From NCBI GenBank assembly GCA_018223385.1, contig JAGTTR010000009.1:62001-126000 (forward strand): a stretch of 64,000 nt of DNA, read 5' to 3'. This document shows positions 51,920 to 60,955 of this stretch, piece after piece. The position numbers and the translations under genes were made by a program. How positions within the stretch are numbered: the first letter of the stretch is position 1; each line of letters starts with the position of its first letter. The notes beneath the pieces were generated by a model, which was not told where the DNA came from, searched no databases, and saw only the letters and a list, made by a program, of their open reading frames with translations. The stretch is from Oscillospiraceae bacterium Marseille-Q3528. GTDB taxonomy: Bacteria > Bacillota > Clostridia > Lachnospirales > Lachnospiraceae.

Positions 51920-51942
51920 ATTTTATAAATATTTTATAAAAT
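51920..51942. promoter_or_regulatory. Perfect 10-3-10 AT-rich inverted repeat downstream of promoter
   Basis: ATTTTATAAA (51920-51929), TAT, TTTATAAAAT (51933-51942). It lies within the early transcribed leader of the permease, a position fitting a repressor operator. It shares the TTATAA core with the repeat at 37897-37919 but at a different spacing. Confidence 0.35.
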
Positions 51943-51974
51943 ACGAAAAAGAGAGAGATGTAGGAGGAAACAAA

Positions 51975-53345
51975 ATGCTTGAATCAATTTTTAAGCTGAA
52001 AGAGAATCACACGACGGTGAAGACAGAGATCATGGCCGGTATCACCACCTTCATGACGATGGCGTATATCCTGGCTGTCAACCCGTCGATGCTGTCAGCT
52101 GCCGGCATGGACGCGTCTGCCGTGCTCATTGCCACCGCGCTGGCATCCTTTGTGGGAACGGTCTGCATGGCACTGTTTGCCAATTATCCCTTCGCACTGG
52201 CACCGGGCATGGGCCTGAATGCCTACTTTGCGTACACGGTCTGCCTGGGCAGAGGCATTTCCTGGGAAGTGGCCCTGATGGCTGTATTTGCGGAAGGTAT
52301 CGTATTTATCATCATGTCCTTTGCCAACGTGCGGGAAGCTATTTTTGATGCCATCCCCATGACACTGAAAAGCGCTGTCAGCGTCGGCATCGGTCTGTTC
52401 ATCGCCTTCATCGGCCTGCAGAATGCCAAGATCATTGTCAATTCCGATTCCACGCTGCTGACCTACCAGAACTTCAAGGGCGGCACCTTCCACAGCATCG
52501 GTATTACCGCGCTGCTGGCCATCATTGGCGTGATCATCACCGGCTATCTGCTGATCAAAAATGTAAAGGGCGGCATCTTGTTCGGTATCCTGATCACCTG
52601 GGTACTGGGCATGATCTGTCAGGCCATCGGCCTGTATGTGCCGGATGCAGAGGCAGGTATGTACTCCCTGTACCCGAATTTTTCCGCAGGCATCAACCTG
52701 GCATCCTTCGGCAAGACCTTCGGTGCTGTATTCCGCGCGGATATGTCCGGCATCAACCTGCTGGATTTCATCGTTATCATGTTTGCGTTCCTGTTCGTGG
52801 ATGTGTTTGACACCCTGGGCACTCTCATCGGTGTGGCAACCAAGGCAGACATGCTGGACGAGGACGGCAAGCTGCCGCACATCAAGGGTGCGCTGATGGC
52901 AGACGCTGTTGCCACCTGCGCAGGCGCTGTTTTCGGTACATCCACCACCACCACCTTCGTGGAGAGTGCTTCCGGCGTGACCGAGGGCGGCCGTACCGGA
53001 CTGACCTCCCTGACGACCGGTGTGCTGTTCCTGCTGTCCATTCTGCTGTCCCCGCTGTTCCTGTCCATTCCGTCCTTTGCGACGGCACCGGCACTGATCA
53101 TCGTAGGCTTCTACATGATCGGCAACGTGGTAAAGATCAATTTCGACGACATGACAGAAGCCATCCCGGCCTTCCTGACCATCCTGTTCATGCCGCTGGC
53201 CTACAGCATTTCCGAGGGTATCACCATCGGTGTGATTTCCTACACCATCATCACAGTGATGACAGGAAAAGCAAAGGAGAAGAAGTTAAGCTGGGTGATG
53301 TATGTACTGACCGTGCTTTTCATCCTGAAATACATTTTCCTGTAA
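51975..53345 (+). CDS. NCS2-family purine permease (AzgA/PbuG-like)
   Basis: The 456-residue membrane protein belongs to the AzgA/PbuG branch of NCS2, which imports hypoxanthine, guanine or adenine by proton symport. It has EIMAGITTFMTMAYILAVNPSML at the N terminus, ALAPGMGLNAYFAY, DVFDTLGTLIGVATKADMLD with the conserved acidic residue, and FGTSTTTTFVESASGVTEGGRTGLTSL. It starts at 51975 after AGGAGG; an in-frame ATG at 51915 overlaps the leader repeat. Purine specificity is inferred from family. Confidence 0.92.
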   Translation: MLESIFKLKENHTTVKTEIMAGITTFMTMAYILAVNPSMLSAAGMDASAVLIATALASFVGTVCMALFANYPFALAPGMGLNAYFAYTVCLGRGISWEVALMAVFAEGIVFIIMSFANVREAIFDAIPMTLKSAVSVGIGLFIAFIGLQNAKIIVNSDSTLLTYQNFKGGTFHSIGITALLAIIGVIITGYLLIKNVKGGILFGILITWVLGMICQAIGLYVPDAEAGMYSLYPNFSAGINLASFGKTFGAVFRADMSGINLLDFIVIMFAFLFVDVFDTLGTLIGVATKADMLDEDGKLPHIKGALMADAVATCAGAVFGTSTTTTFVESASGVTEGGRTGLTSLTTGVLFLLSILLSPLFLSIPSFATAPALIIVGFYMIGNVVKINFDDMTEAIPAFLTILFMPLAYSISEGITIGVISYTIITVMTGKAKEKKLSWVMYVLTVLFILKYIFL

Positions 53346-53380
53346 AACCATTCTGAAAACAAAAGAGGAGGAAATGAAAG

Positions 53381-53845
53381 ATGCTCAAAGAATTTAAAGA
53401 ATTTGCGATCAAAGGCAACATGATTGATATGGCAGTCGGCATTATCATCGGCGGTGCGTTCAATTCTCTGGTCAGCACGCTGGTGAATGATGTGATCATG
53501 CCGCTGCTTTCTGTCCTCACTGGAAAAATCGATTTTTCCAATATTTTCTTCGCCATGGACGGCAAGCACTATGACACTCTGTCTGCAGTGCCCGAGGGCG
53601 TTGCCACCGTCAACATCGGCGTGTTCATCTCCGGCGTGATCAATTTCATCATCATGGCCTTTGTGGTATTCATGATCGTAAAAATGATCAACAAGATCAG
53701 AGAGCCCAAGGGCAAACCGGCACCGGCAGCACCGACCACGAAAAAGTGCCCGTACTGCAGATTCGAGATCGCCATCGAGGCAACCCGCTGCCCGCACTGC
53801 ACATCTGTGCTGGATGTGATCGGCGAAGAGCAGCCGAAGCCGTAA
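53381..53845 (+). CDS. mscL: Large-conductance mechanosensitive channel MscL with zinc-ribbon tail
   Basis: MscL opens under membrane tension to release solutes. Residues 1-108 are a full MscL: LKEFKEFAIKGNMIDMAVGIIIGGAFNSLVSTLVNDVIMPLL forms TM1 and its lead, and the second helix is about 79-105. After a Pro/Ala linker, residues 123-140 carry four cysteines, CPYC and CPHC, that form a zinc-ribbon-like module replacing the usual C-terminal helix bundle. AGAGGAGG precedes the ATG. Such tails occur in clostridial MscL and may mediate assembly or redox/metal sensing. Confidence 0.93.
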   Translation: MLKEFKEFAIKGNMIDMAVGIIIGGAFNSLVSTLVNDVIMPLLSVLTGKIDFSNIFFAMDGKHYDTLSAVPEGVATVNIGVFISGVINFIIMAFVVFMIVKMINKIREPKGKPAPAAPTTKKCPYCRFEIAIEATRCPHCTSVLDVIGEEQPKP

Positions 53846-53880
53846 GCAACATGCACATGATTTTGTATCATGCTATCCGG

Positions 53881-53913
53881 AAAGCATCTGTCAGAAATGA
53901 CGGGTGCTTTTTT
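53881..53913 (+). terminator. Terminator after mscL
   Basis: AAGCATCTGTCA pairs with TGACGGGTGCTT across a GAAA loop, followed by TTTTTTC. Confidence 0.8.
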
Positions 53914-53969
53914 CTCTCTCTATTTATATTATGCGATATGCGGCTGCAGAAAGAACTTGTGCAAAACTA

Positions 53970-53998
53970 TTGGAAAGACGGGGCGGTTGGTGTATGAT
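53970..53998 (+). promoter_or_regulatory. Promoter of the cobalamin operon
   Basis: TTGGAA at 53970-53975, 17 bases, TATGAT at 53993-53998. Only about 50 bases separate it from the cbiL start, too short for a cobalamin riboswitch. Confidence 0.55.
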
Positions 53999-54054
53999 AG
54001 AAAAGATGAAAAATCGGTCTGCACGAATCGGTTTCAGGGTTGGAGAAGGATGAT

Positions 54055-54756
54055 ATGGCTGGAATTTTTTATGGTGTCGGCGTGGGGCCGGGAGATCCTG
54101 CGCTGCTGACGGAAAAGGCAAAAAGATGTATAGAAGCGGCGGATGTGCTGGCGGTGCCGGTGAATGGAAAGGCGGCAACCGCGTTTTCTATCGTAAAGCA
54201 GGCGGTGGATCTGAAGGAAAAACCGGTGCTGGAGCTGGAATTTTCCATGTCGGGTGACCGGCAGGCGTGGAAAGCCTGCGCCGTACAGGCGGCGGAGGCC
54301 ATCGGGGCACTGCTGGAGGAAGAAAAACAGGTGGCACTGGTGACGCTGGGGGATGTGACACTGTACAGCACGTGCATGTACGTGTTCCAGTTATTGAAAA
54401 GGCAGGGATTTGCGGCAGAGCTGGTGCCGGGCATTTCGGCGGCTTCCGCAGGGGCGGCGCTGGCAGGCATCAGTCTGGCCCGGGATCAGGAAAGCGTGGC
54501 GGTGGTTCCGCTGGGACGGAATCCGGAGAAGTACCGGGCGTTGCTGGATGCTGCAGACAATCTGGTGCTCATGAAGGCCGGGCATTGTATGCCCTGGATC
54601 GTGCAGTATATGAAGGAGCATGGGATCTTGCCGGAACAGGCGGTGGTGTTTGCGGATCTGGGGCTGCCCGGAGAATACGTGGGTGCCCCGGAGGCAGACC
54701 GGGATTACGGATATTTTACGACAGTCATTGTGAATAAAAAGTATGACAGGACGTGA
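54055..54756 (+). CDS. cbiL: Cobalt-precorrin-2 C20-methyltransferase
   Basis: CbiL methylates C20 of cobalt-factor II with SAM in the anaerobic corrin pathway. The 233-residue product has the tetrapyrrole methyltransferase fold: YGVGVGPGDPALLTEKAKRCIEAADVLAVPV at the start, LVTLGDVTLYSTCMYVFQLL, and VPGISAASAGAALAGISLA. The start is taken at ATG 54055; TTG at 54040 is an alternative. It is the first gene of a compact operon that continues to the window end. Confidence 0.93.
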   Translation: MAGIFYGVGVGPGDPALLTEKAKRCIEAADVLAVPVNGKAATAFSIVKQAVDLKEKPVLELEFSMSGDRQAWKACAVQAAEAIGALLEEEKQVALVTLGDVTLYSTCMYVFQLLKRQGFAAELVPGISAASAGAALAGISLARDQESVAVVPLGRNPEKYRALLDAADNLVLMKAGHCMPWIVQYMKEHGILPEQAVVFADLGLPGEYVGAPEADRDYGYFTTVIVNKKYDRT

Positions 54757-54812
54757 TTTTTTATCCTGTAAAAAGACCGGATGGGAACAGAGGAAGGGAA
54801 CAGATACAGAGT

Positions 54813-55571
54813 ATGGTATATTTTATCGGTGCAGGGCCGGGAGATCCCGAGCTTCTGACAATCAAGGGAAAAAAGATCATTGACCGGGCGGATGTGATCA
54901 TTTATGCGGGTTCGCTGGTGAATCCCCAGGTGATGGCGGACCGGAAACCGGAGGCGGTGGTGTATGACAGTGCCGGGATGCATCTGGATCAGGTCATCGC
55001 AGTGATGGAGCAGGCGGAAAAAGAGGGCCTTACCACGGCCCGGGTACACACGGGAGATCCGGCGATCTACGGCGCCCACCGGGAGCAGATGGACCGGCTG
55101 GAGGCGCTGGGCATTCCCTATGAGATCGTTCCGGGTGTCAGCTCTTTTCTCGGGGCGGCAGCGGCGCTGCATGCGGAGTATACTCTGCCCGGCGTGAGCC
55201 AGACAGTGATCCTGACCCGGATGGAGGGACGCACCCCGGTGCCGGAGCGGGAGGGCATCCGGGCGCTGGCAGCGCATCAGGCAACCATGGTGATTTTCCT
55301 GAGCGTGGGACAGATTCGGAAGCTCTGTGAGCAGCTGATCCCTGCCTATGGAGAAAATACCCCGGCAGCGGCGGTATACAAGGCCACCTGGCAGGATGAG
55401 AAAATCGTCCGGGCCACCCTGGGCACGCTGGCGGCAGAGGTGGAGGCCGCGGGCATCACAAAGACGGCGCTGATCCTGGTGGGTGGTTTTCTGGGCAGCG
55501 ATCATGAGCTGTCGAAGCTGTATGACAAGACGTTTACCCACGGATACCGGAAGGGCATTTCAGAGAAATAA
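54813..55571 (+). CDS. cbiF: Cobalt-precorrin-4 C11-methyltransferase
   Basis: CbiF methylates C11 of cobalt-precorrin-4. The 252-residue product has VYFIGAGPGDPELLTIKGKKIIDRADVIIYAGSLVNPQVM, HTGDPAIYGAHREQMDRLEALGIPYEIVPGVSSFLGAAAAL and LTRMEGRTPVPE. These distinguish it from other methyltransferases in the cluster. Start at 54813; an in-frame ATG at 54753 overlaps the cbiL end. It is followed by cbiH. Confidence 0.95.
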   Translation: MVYFIGAGPGDPELLTIKGKKIIDRADVIIYAGSLVNPQVMADRKPEAVVYDSAGMHLDQVIAVMEQAEKEGLTTARVHTGDPAIYGAHREQMDRLEALGIPYEIVPGVSSFLGAAAALHAEYTLPGVSQTVILTRMEGRTPVPEREGIRALAAHQATMVIFLSVGQIRKLCEQLIPAYGENTPAAAVYKATWQDEKIVRATLGTLAAEVEAAGITKTALILVGGFLGSDHELSKLYDKTFTHGYRKGISEK

Positions 55572-55580
55572 GGAGGCAGT

Positions 55581-56345
55581 ATGGGAAAACTTTATGTGGT
55601 GGGGCTGGGCCCCGGCGGACAGCAGTATATGAGTGAAAAAGCCCGGGCGGCTGTGGAAGAAGCGGATGTGGTCATCGGCTATACGACCTACATTGCCCTG
55701 GTGCGGGATCTGTTTCCGGAGAAGGAATATGTGCAGACGCCCATGCGCACCGAGCGGGAGCGCTGCATGCAGGCCATCGAAAGGGCCGGACAGGGGCAGT
55801 GCGTGGCGCTGGTGTGCAGCGGAGATGCGGGCATCTACGGTATGGCAGGGCTGGTGCTGGAGCTGCTGGCGGCAGGGAAAACAGATGGTGTGGAAGTGGA
55901 GATCGTCCCGGGCATCACTGCAGCAGTCATGGCAGCGTCCGTGCTGGGGGCGCCGCTGATGAATGATTTCTGTATCATCAGCCTCAGTGATCTGCTGACC
56001 CCGGCGGCGGTGATCCGCAAGAGGCTGGCAGCGGCAGCGGCGGGAGATTTCGTCATCTGTCTGTACAATCCCAGAAGCCATACCCGGACGAAGCCGCTGG
56101 ATGATGCGCTGGCAATCCTGCGAAGCCTCCTTTCCCCGGACACGGTGGTGGGCATCGTGCGAAACGCCGGACGGGACGGGCAGAGCCAGTGGATCGGCAC
56201 GCTGGAGACGGTAAAGCCGGAGCAGGTGGATATGTTCTGTGTGATGATCGTCGGGAATTCCGCTACCCGGGTGCTGGATGGGCGGATGGTGACGGCCAGA
56301 GGGTACGAGAAAACAGGTGGAGAAAAAGGATATGGCAGGCCATAA
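55581..56345 (+). CDS. cbiH: Cobalt-precorrin-3 C17-methyltransferase
   Basis: CbiH methylates C17 and drives ring contraction. The 254-residue product has LYVVGLGPGGQQYMSEKARAAVEEADVVIGYTTYIALV, CSGDAGIYGMAGLVLELL and VPGITAAVMAASVLGAPL. The signature ICLYNPRSHTRTKPLDDALAIL is typical of CobJ/CbiH. AGGAGG precedes the ATG. It overlaps cobD at its 3' end. Confidence 0.95.
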   Translation: MGKLYVVGLGPGGQQYMSEKARAAVEEADVVIGYTTYIALVRDLFPEKEYVQTPMRTERERCMQAIERAGQGQCVALVCSGDAGIYGMAGLVLELLAAGKTDGVEVEIVPGITAAVMAASVLGAPLMNDFCIISLSDLLTPAAVIRKRLAAAAAGDFVICLYNPRSHTRTKPLDDALAILRSLLSPDTVVGIVRNAGRDGQSQWIGTLETVKPEQVDMFCVMIVGNSATRVLDGRMVTARGYEKTGGEKGYGRP

Positions 56346-57531
56346 CGGCCACGGCGGCCGGGTGTTTGAGGCGGCGCAGCTGCTGGGGACAGACTACCGG
56401 GCGCTGCTGGATTTTTCTGCGAACCTGAATCCCTTCGGCTGCCCGGCAAGTGTACAGGCGGCCATGCAGGAGGGACTTTCCCGGGCGGCTTTTTATCCCG
56501 ATCCTTCCCAGCGGGCACTGCGTGCTGCCATTGCACAAGCAGAGCAGGTGCCTCCCGCATGGGTGATGGCCGGTGCCGGGGCGGCGGATGTGATCTTTCG
56601 GCTCTGTTACGGGCTTCGGCCTGCCAGGGGACTGGTGTGTGCGCCCTCGTTCCTGGAATATGGGCGGGCGCTGACGGCAGCAGGGGCAAAAATCTTGTAC
56701 GCAGCGGCAGAAGAGACACCTGTGAAAGTAACGGATGCTGTCGGACAGATGGCAGCAGACAATCAGGAGAAGTTTTCAGGGAAATTGATTGCATTGGATG
56801 ATCGGAAAAGCAGCCGGACGGATAATGATTGTGCATATCGTCTGGGAAAATCCCGCCTGTTTGATGAGTTGCAGTCCGGCGATGTGGCATTTCTCTGCAA
56901 TCCCAACAACCCCACCGGTCTTTTCGTGGAGCCGGACTGGGGGCTTGCATTTCTGGCAAAGTGCCGGGAGCGGGGCATTACCGTGGTGATGGACGAGTGC
57001 TTTCTGGATTTCACCGGGCAGGAGAAGGCGCGTTCCTGGGAACCTTTCCTGAACGAGTATCCAAATCTGGTACTGTTAAAGTCCTTTACAAAGCTGTTTG
57101 CCATGCCGGGCATCCGTCTGGGGTATCTTCTGACGGCCAATGAGGCGCTGATCCGACGGGCAGAGCAGGCCGGGCAGGCCTGGGGGATCAGCTGTGTGGC
57201 GGAGAGTGCCGGGATCGCAGCGGCAAAAGCACATGACGACTGGGCGGCACGGACGTCCCGGGCGATTCGTCCGCTGCGGGAAGAATTGAAAAAAGGTCTG
57301 GAAGCCCTGGGCTTTTCGGTGAAAAACGGACAGGCCAATTTCTTATGCTTTCATGCGCCGGGTTACCCGGATCTGGAACAACGGCTGCTGCAAAAACAGA
57401 TCCTTCTGCGCAGCTGTGGAAATTATGAAGGGCTGGGGCCGGAGGATTACCGGACGGCGGTGCGGACAGACACCGAAAATGCCCGTCTGCTGCAGGCACT
57501 GAAAGAGATCACAGGAGAGGAACACAGATGA
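56332..57531 (+). CDS. cobD: L-threonine-O-3-phosphate decarboxylase CobD-like
   Basis: CobD makes aminopropanol phosphate for the nucleotide loop of B12. The 399-residue PLP enzyme has GHNGHGGRVFEAAQLLG, FSANLNPFG, NPNNPTGLFVEPDWG and the PLP lysine in LLKSFTKLFAMPGIRLGYLL. It is about 40 residues longer than usual; the extra block at about 127-172 is low-complexity and locally AT-richer. Histidinol-phosphate aminotransferase is a close relative, but the cluster context favours CobD. ATG 56332 is preferred over GTG 56317. Confidence 0.88.
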   Translation: MAGHNGHGGRVFEAAQLLGTDYRALLDFSANLNPFGCPASVQAAMQEGLSRAAFYPDPSQRALRAAIAQAEQVPPAWVMAGAGAADVIFRLCYGLRPARGLVCAPSFLEYGRALTAAGAKILYAAAEETPVKVTDAVGQMAADNQEKFSGKLIALDDRKSSRTDNDCAYRLGKSRLFDELQSGDVAFLCNPNNPTGLFVEPDWGLAFLAKCRERGITVVMDECFLDFTGQEKARSWEPFLNEYPNLVLLKSFTKLFAMPGIRLGYLLTANEALIRRAEQAGQAWGISCVAESAGIAAAKAHDDWAARTSRAIRPLREELKKGLEALGFSVKNGQANFLCFHAPGYPDLEQRLLQKQILLRSCGNYEGLGPEDYRTAVRTDTENARLLQALKEITGEEHR

Positions 57532-59060
57532 GCGCAAAATCGATCATGATACAGGGAACCATGTCCAATGCGGGAAAAAGCTTTGTGGCGGCCGGTTTTT
57601 GCCGGATTTTTCATCAGGACGGCTATCGGACGGCACCGTTTAAATCCCAGAACATGGCGCTGAATTCCTACATCACGAAGGATGGGCTGGAAATGGGCCG
57701 GGCACAGGTGATGCAGGCGGAGGCCGCAGGGGTGGAGCCCCGGGTGGAGATGAATCCCATCCTGTTAAAACCCACCAGCAATATGGGAAGCCAGGTCATC
57801 GTCAACGGCGAGGTGCTGGAAAATATGCGGGCCATGGACTATTACCGGCGGAAACCGGAGTTTATCCCTGCGGTGAAGCAGGCCTATGAGAAGCTGGCAG
57901 CCGATCATGACGTGATCGTTCTGGAGGGTGCGGGCAGTCCGGCGGAGATCAACCTGATGGAAAATGACATCGTCAATATGGGCATGGCCTGGATGGCCGG
58001 GGCGCCGGTGCTGCTGGTGGCGGATATCGACCGGGGCGGCGTGTTTGCCTCCGTGTACGGCACGGTGATGCTGCTGCCGCCGGAGCAGCGGGCCTATATT
58101 AAGGGCATTCTCATCAACAAATTCCGGGGGGATGTGGAGATTCTGCGGCCGGGCCTGGATAAAATCCGGGAGCTGACGGGCATTCCCGTGCTGGGCGTCA
58201 TTCCCATGGAGCCCTTTGACCTGGACGAGGAGGACAGCCTGTCGGAACGGCTGACAGAAGACCGGCCGGTGGCGGGACAGGCCGACGTGGCGGTGATCCG
58301 TCTGCCGAAAATTTCCAATTTTACAGATTTTTTTGCACTGGAGCACCGGGCAGGCGTCCATGTGCGTTATGTCTCTTCCGTGGAAAAACTGGGCAGGCCG
58401 GATCTGATTTTTCTGCCGGGAACGAAAAACACGCTGGAGGATCTGAAATGGCTGCGGGAGTGTGGCCTGGAAGCTGCCATCTGTCGGCTGCACGGGGAAG
58501 GCGTGCCGGTGTTCGGCATCTGCGGCGGGTATCAGATGATGGGCGAGCAGGTCAGTGATCCCGACGGCGTGGAGGCAGGAGGCACCCTGCGGGGCATGGG
58601 ACTGCTGCCGGTGTCCACGGTTTTTTCGGAGGAAAAAACGAGAACCCGGATGAGGGGAAGGATACTGCATCTGCCGGAAGTACTGTCTGGGCATACGGAA
58701 GACGGAGCAGGAGCAGAGGTGCTGGAAACAGTATCCGGCTATGAGATCCACATGGGCACTTCCGTTCTGGAAAATGGCGCGGCGCCTTTTCTGCGGCTTT
58801 CCGATGGCCGGGAGGACGGCTGTGTCAGCGGCGACGGGCTGGCCTGCGGCACGTATCTCCATGGTATTTTTGACGAGGGAGAGACGGCGGAGCGGCTGCT
58901 GACCTGGCTACGGCGGAAGAAGGGCATTCGTCTGGAAGCACCGGAGTTTTCCCGGGCGCAGATCAAGGAACAGGAATACGACCGGTTGGCAGATCTGCTC
59001 CGACGGTCGGTGGATATGGAAGCCATTTATACGATACTGGAAAAGGGGATAGACGCATGA
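57528..59060 (+). CDS. cbiP: Cobyric acid synthase
   Basis: CbiP (CobQ) amidates side chains b, d, e and g of the corrin ring with glutamine and ATP. The 510-residue product begins IMIQGTMSNAGKSFVAAGFCRIF, the P-loop-like start, and has FKSQNMALNSYITKDGLEMGRAQ. A glutaminase domain follows with the catalytic cysteine in GVPVFGICGGYQMMG (about 328) and the histidine in CGTYLHGIFD. Length is normal. It overlaps cobD and cbiC by four bases (ATGA). Confidence 0.96.
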   Translation: MSAKSIMIQGTMSNAGKSFVAAGFCRIFHQDGYRTAPFKSQNMALNSYITKDGLEMGRAQVMQAEAAGVEPRVEMNPILLKPTSNMGSQVIVNGEVLENMRAMDYYRRKPEFIPAVKQAYEKLAADHDVIVLEGAGSPAEINLMENDIVNMGMAWMAGAPVLLVADIDRGGVFASVYGTVMLLPPEQRAYIKGILINKFRGDVEILRPGLDKIRELTGIPVLGVIPMEPFDLDEEDSLSERLTEDRPVAGQADVAVIRLPKISNFTDFFALEHRAGVHVRYVSSVEKLGRPDLIFLPGTKNTLEDLKWLRECGLEAAICRLHGEGVPVFGICGGYQMMGEQVSDPDGVEAGGTLRGMGLLPVSTVFSEEKTRTRMRGRILHLPEVLSGHTEDGAGAEVLETVSGYEIHMGTSVLENGAAPFLRLSDGREDGCVSGDGLACGTYLHGIFDEGETAERLLTWLRRKKGIRLEAPEFSRAQIKEQEYDRLADLLRRSVDMEAIYTILEKGIDA

Positions 59061-59707
59061 GAGAAACGATCAAAAAGCCGGATCCGGTGCGGCCGGAGGA
59101 TATTGAAAAGCGCAGCATGGAGATCATCTGTCAGGAGCTGGGGGAGCGCACCTTCCCGGAACCGGAATTTTCTGTGATCCGCAGATGCATTCATACGTCG
59201 GCAGATTTTGACTACGCGGACAATCTCTGTTTCAGTCCCGGGGCTGTGGAGACGGGCATCCGTGCCCTGCAAATGGGTGTACATATCGTCACGGATACCA
59301 CCATGGCCATGGCCGGGATCAACAAGCGGAAACTGGCGGAATACGGCGGCAGTGTCCACTGCTTCATTCAGGATGCGGACGTGGCCCGGGAAGCCAAAGA
59401 GCGGGGCATCACCCGGTCAGCGGTTTCCATGGAGCGGGCGGCAGCGCTGCCGGGGCCGCTGATCTTTGCCATAGGCAACGCACCGACCGCATTGATCCGT
59501 CTGTATGACCTGATCCGGGAAAACAGTTTTTCCCCGGCGCTGATCATCGGCGTGCCGGTGGGATTTGTCCACGTGGTGGAGGCAAAGGAACTGATCATGC
59601 AGACAGAAGTGCCCTATATTGTGGCCAGAGGCCGAAAGGGCGGCAGCAACATTGCGGCGGCGATCTGCAACGCGCTGTTGTATGCGCCAAAAAAGGAGAA
59701 CGTCTGA
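59057..59707 (+). CDS. cbiC: Cobalt-precorrin-8 methylmutase
   Basis: CbiC moves the methyl from C11 to C12 to give cobyrinate. The 216-residue product has IEKRSMEIICQELGERTFPEPEFSVIRRCIHTSADFDYADN, with the catalytic histidine, GVHIVTDTTMAMAGINK and GVPVGFVHVVEAKE. Its stop overlaps the cobT start (TGATG). Confidence 0.96.
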   Translation: MRETIKKPDPVRPEDIEKRSMEIICQELGERTFPEPEFSVIRRCIHTSADFDYADNLCFSPGAVETGIRALQMGVHIVTDTTMAMAGINKRKLAEYGGSVHCFIQDADVAREAKERGITRSAVSMERAAALPGPLIFAIGNAPTALIRLYDLIRENSFSPALIIGVPVGFVHVVEAKELIMQTEVPYIVARGRKGGSNIAAAICNALLYAPKKENV

Positions 59708-60939
59708 TGAAAAAGCAGAGCCAGTGGGGAAAGATACAGACGGAGGCACCATGGCAGCCGGAAGAATTGATGCAGCCCAAAATGCAGAAAGGGTTGGAAG
59801 GATCGAGGAAGCCAGAGGAAGAAAAATGGGAACAGATGCTTTTGAAAATGGAAAAAGCGGCACGGAACAGTTCCTGGGAAGATACTCTTGATAAGGAAAT
59901 TACCCGGATTGCCGGTGCCGACCTCCAGATCATGACAGACACCTGGAACCGGTGGGATACCCTTTGTAAACCGCTGCGCAGCTTTGGAAAGCTGGAGGAA
60001 GCGGTGGTGCGGGTGGCCGGGATCCAGGGCACCATACAGCCTGACATCAGCCGTCCGGCGGTGGTCATCATGGGCGCGGACAACGGCGTGGTGGAAGAGG
60101 GCGTTTCCCAGAGCGGCAGCGAGGTGACAGCCCAGGTGCTGGAAAATATGGGCGCGGGCATTTCGGCAGTGTGCATTCTGGCCCGCCAGTTTGGGGCACC
60201 GGTCTATCCCGTCAACATTGGCATGAAAACGGAAGGGAAGCATCCGCGGATCCGCAACTGCCGGGTGCGGCCGGGAACGGGAAACATTGCCGGAGGCCCG
60301 GCCATGACAAGAGAGGAAGGGGCAAAAGCCATTCTCACCGGCATTTCTGTCATGAAGGAACTGAAAGAAGAGGGATACAATCTGGTGATCACCGGAGAGA
60401 TGGGCATTGGCAACACCACCACCAGCAGTGCTATGGCGGCGGTATTTCTCCATCGTTCGGTGTCGGAGGTGACCGGGTATGGAGCCGGATTGTCCGGGGA
60501 AGGGCTGCGGCGCAAGATCGCAGTGATCGAACGGGCGCTCAAGATCAATCGGCCGGATGCCGCAGATCCGTTGGACGTGCTGACAAAAGTGGGCGGCCTG
60601 GATATTGCCGGGCTTACCGGGCTTTTTCTGGGCGGTGCCAGATATCAGATGCCAGTGCTCATCGACGGCTTCATTTCCTCGGTGGCTGCCTACTGTGCCT
60701 GGAAGATTTGCCCAGCGGCAAGGGATGCCATGATTGCCACCCACTGTTCCGGGGAACCGGCGGGAAAATGGATGCTGGAGGCGCTGGGACTGGAACCGTT
60801 TCTCTACGCGGACATGCGGATGGGAGAGGGAACCGGCGCGGCGGTGGCTTACCCGGTGCTGCAGGCCGGATTTGCGGAATATGCCCAGCTGCCCACCTTT
60901 GCGGGCGGCAGTGTAAAAGCGTATGAACATTTGCGATAA
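59707..60939 (+). CDS. cobT: Nicotinate-nucleotide--dimethylbenzimidazole phosphoribosyltransferase
   Basis: CobT activates the lower ligand base. The 410-residue product has a Lys/Glu/Gln-rich N-terminal extension (about 1-58), then the core: VVIMGADNGVVEEGVSQSGSEVTAQVLENMGAG, GEMGIGNTTTSSAM and the C-terminal MRMGEGTGAAVAYPVL with the catalytic glutamate. The extension is absent from typical 350-residue CobT. cbiD starts 16 bases after its stop. Confidence 0.95.
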   Translation: MKKQSQWGKIQTEAPWQPEELMQPKMQKGLEGSRKPEEEKWEQMLLKMEKAARNSSWEDTLDKEITRIAGADLQIMTDTWNRWDTLCKPLRSFGKLEEAVVRVAGIQGTIQPDISRPAVVIMGADNGVVEEGVSQSGSEVTAQVLENMGAGISAVCILARQFGAPVYPVNIGMKTEGKHPRIRNCRVRPGTGNIAGGPAMTREEGAKAILTGISVMKELKEEGYNLVITGEMGIGNTTTSSAMAAVFLHRSVSEVTGYGAGLSGEGLRRKIAVIERALKINRPDAADPLDVLTKVGGLDIAGLTGLFLGGARYQMPVLIDGFISSVAAYCAWKICPAARDAMIATHCSGEPAGKWMLEALGLEPFLYADMRMGEGTGAAVAYPVLQAGFAEYAQLPTFAGGSVKAYEHLR

Positions 60940-60955
60940 AGAAACAGGAGAAGCC

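Noticed and set aside
51907..51974. Guanine or adenine riboswitch before the purine permease
   Set aside because: The leader is about 68 bases, AT-rich, and lacks the conserved purine-aptamer core and paired loops.
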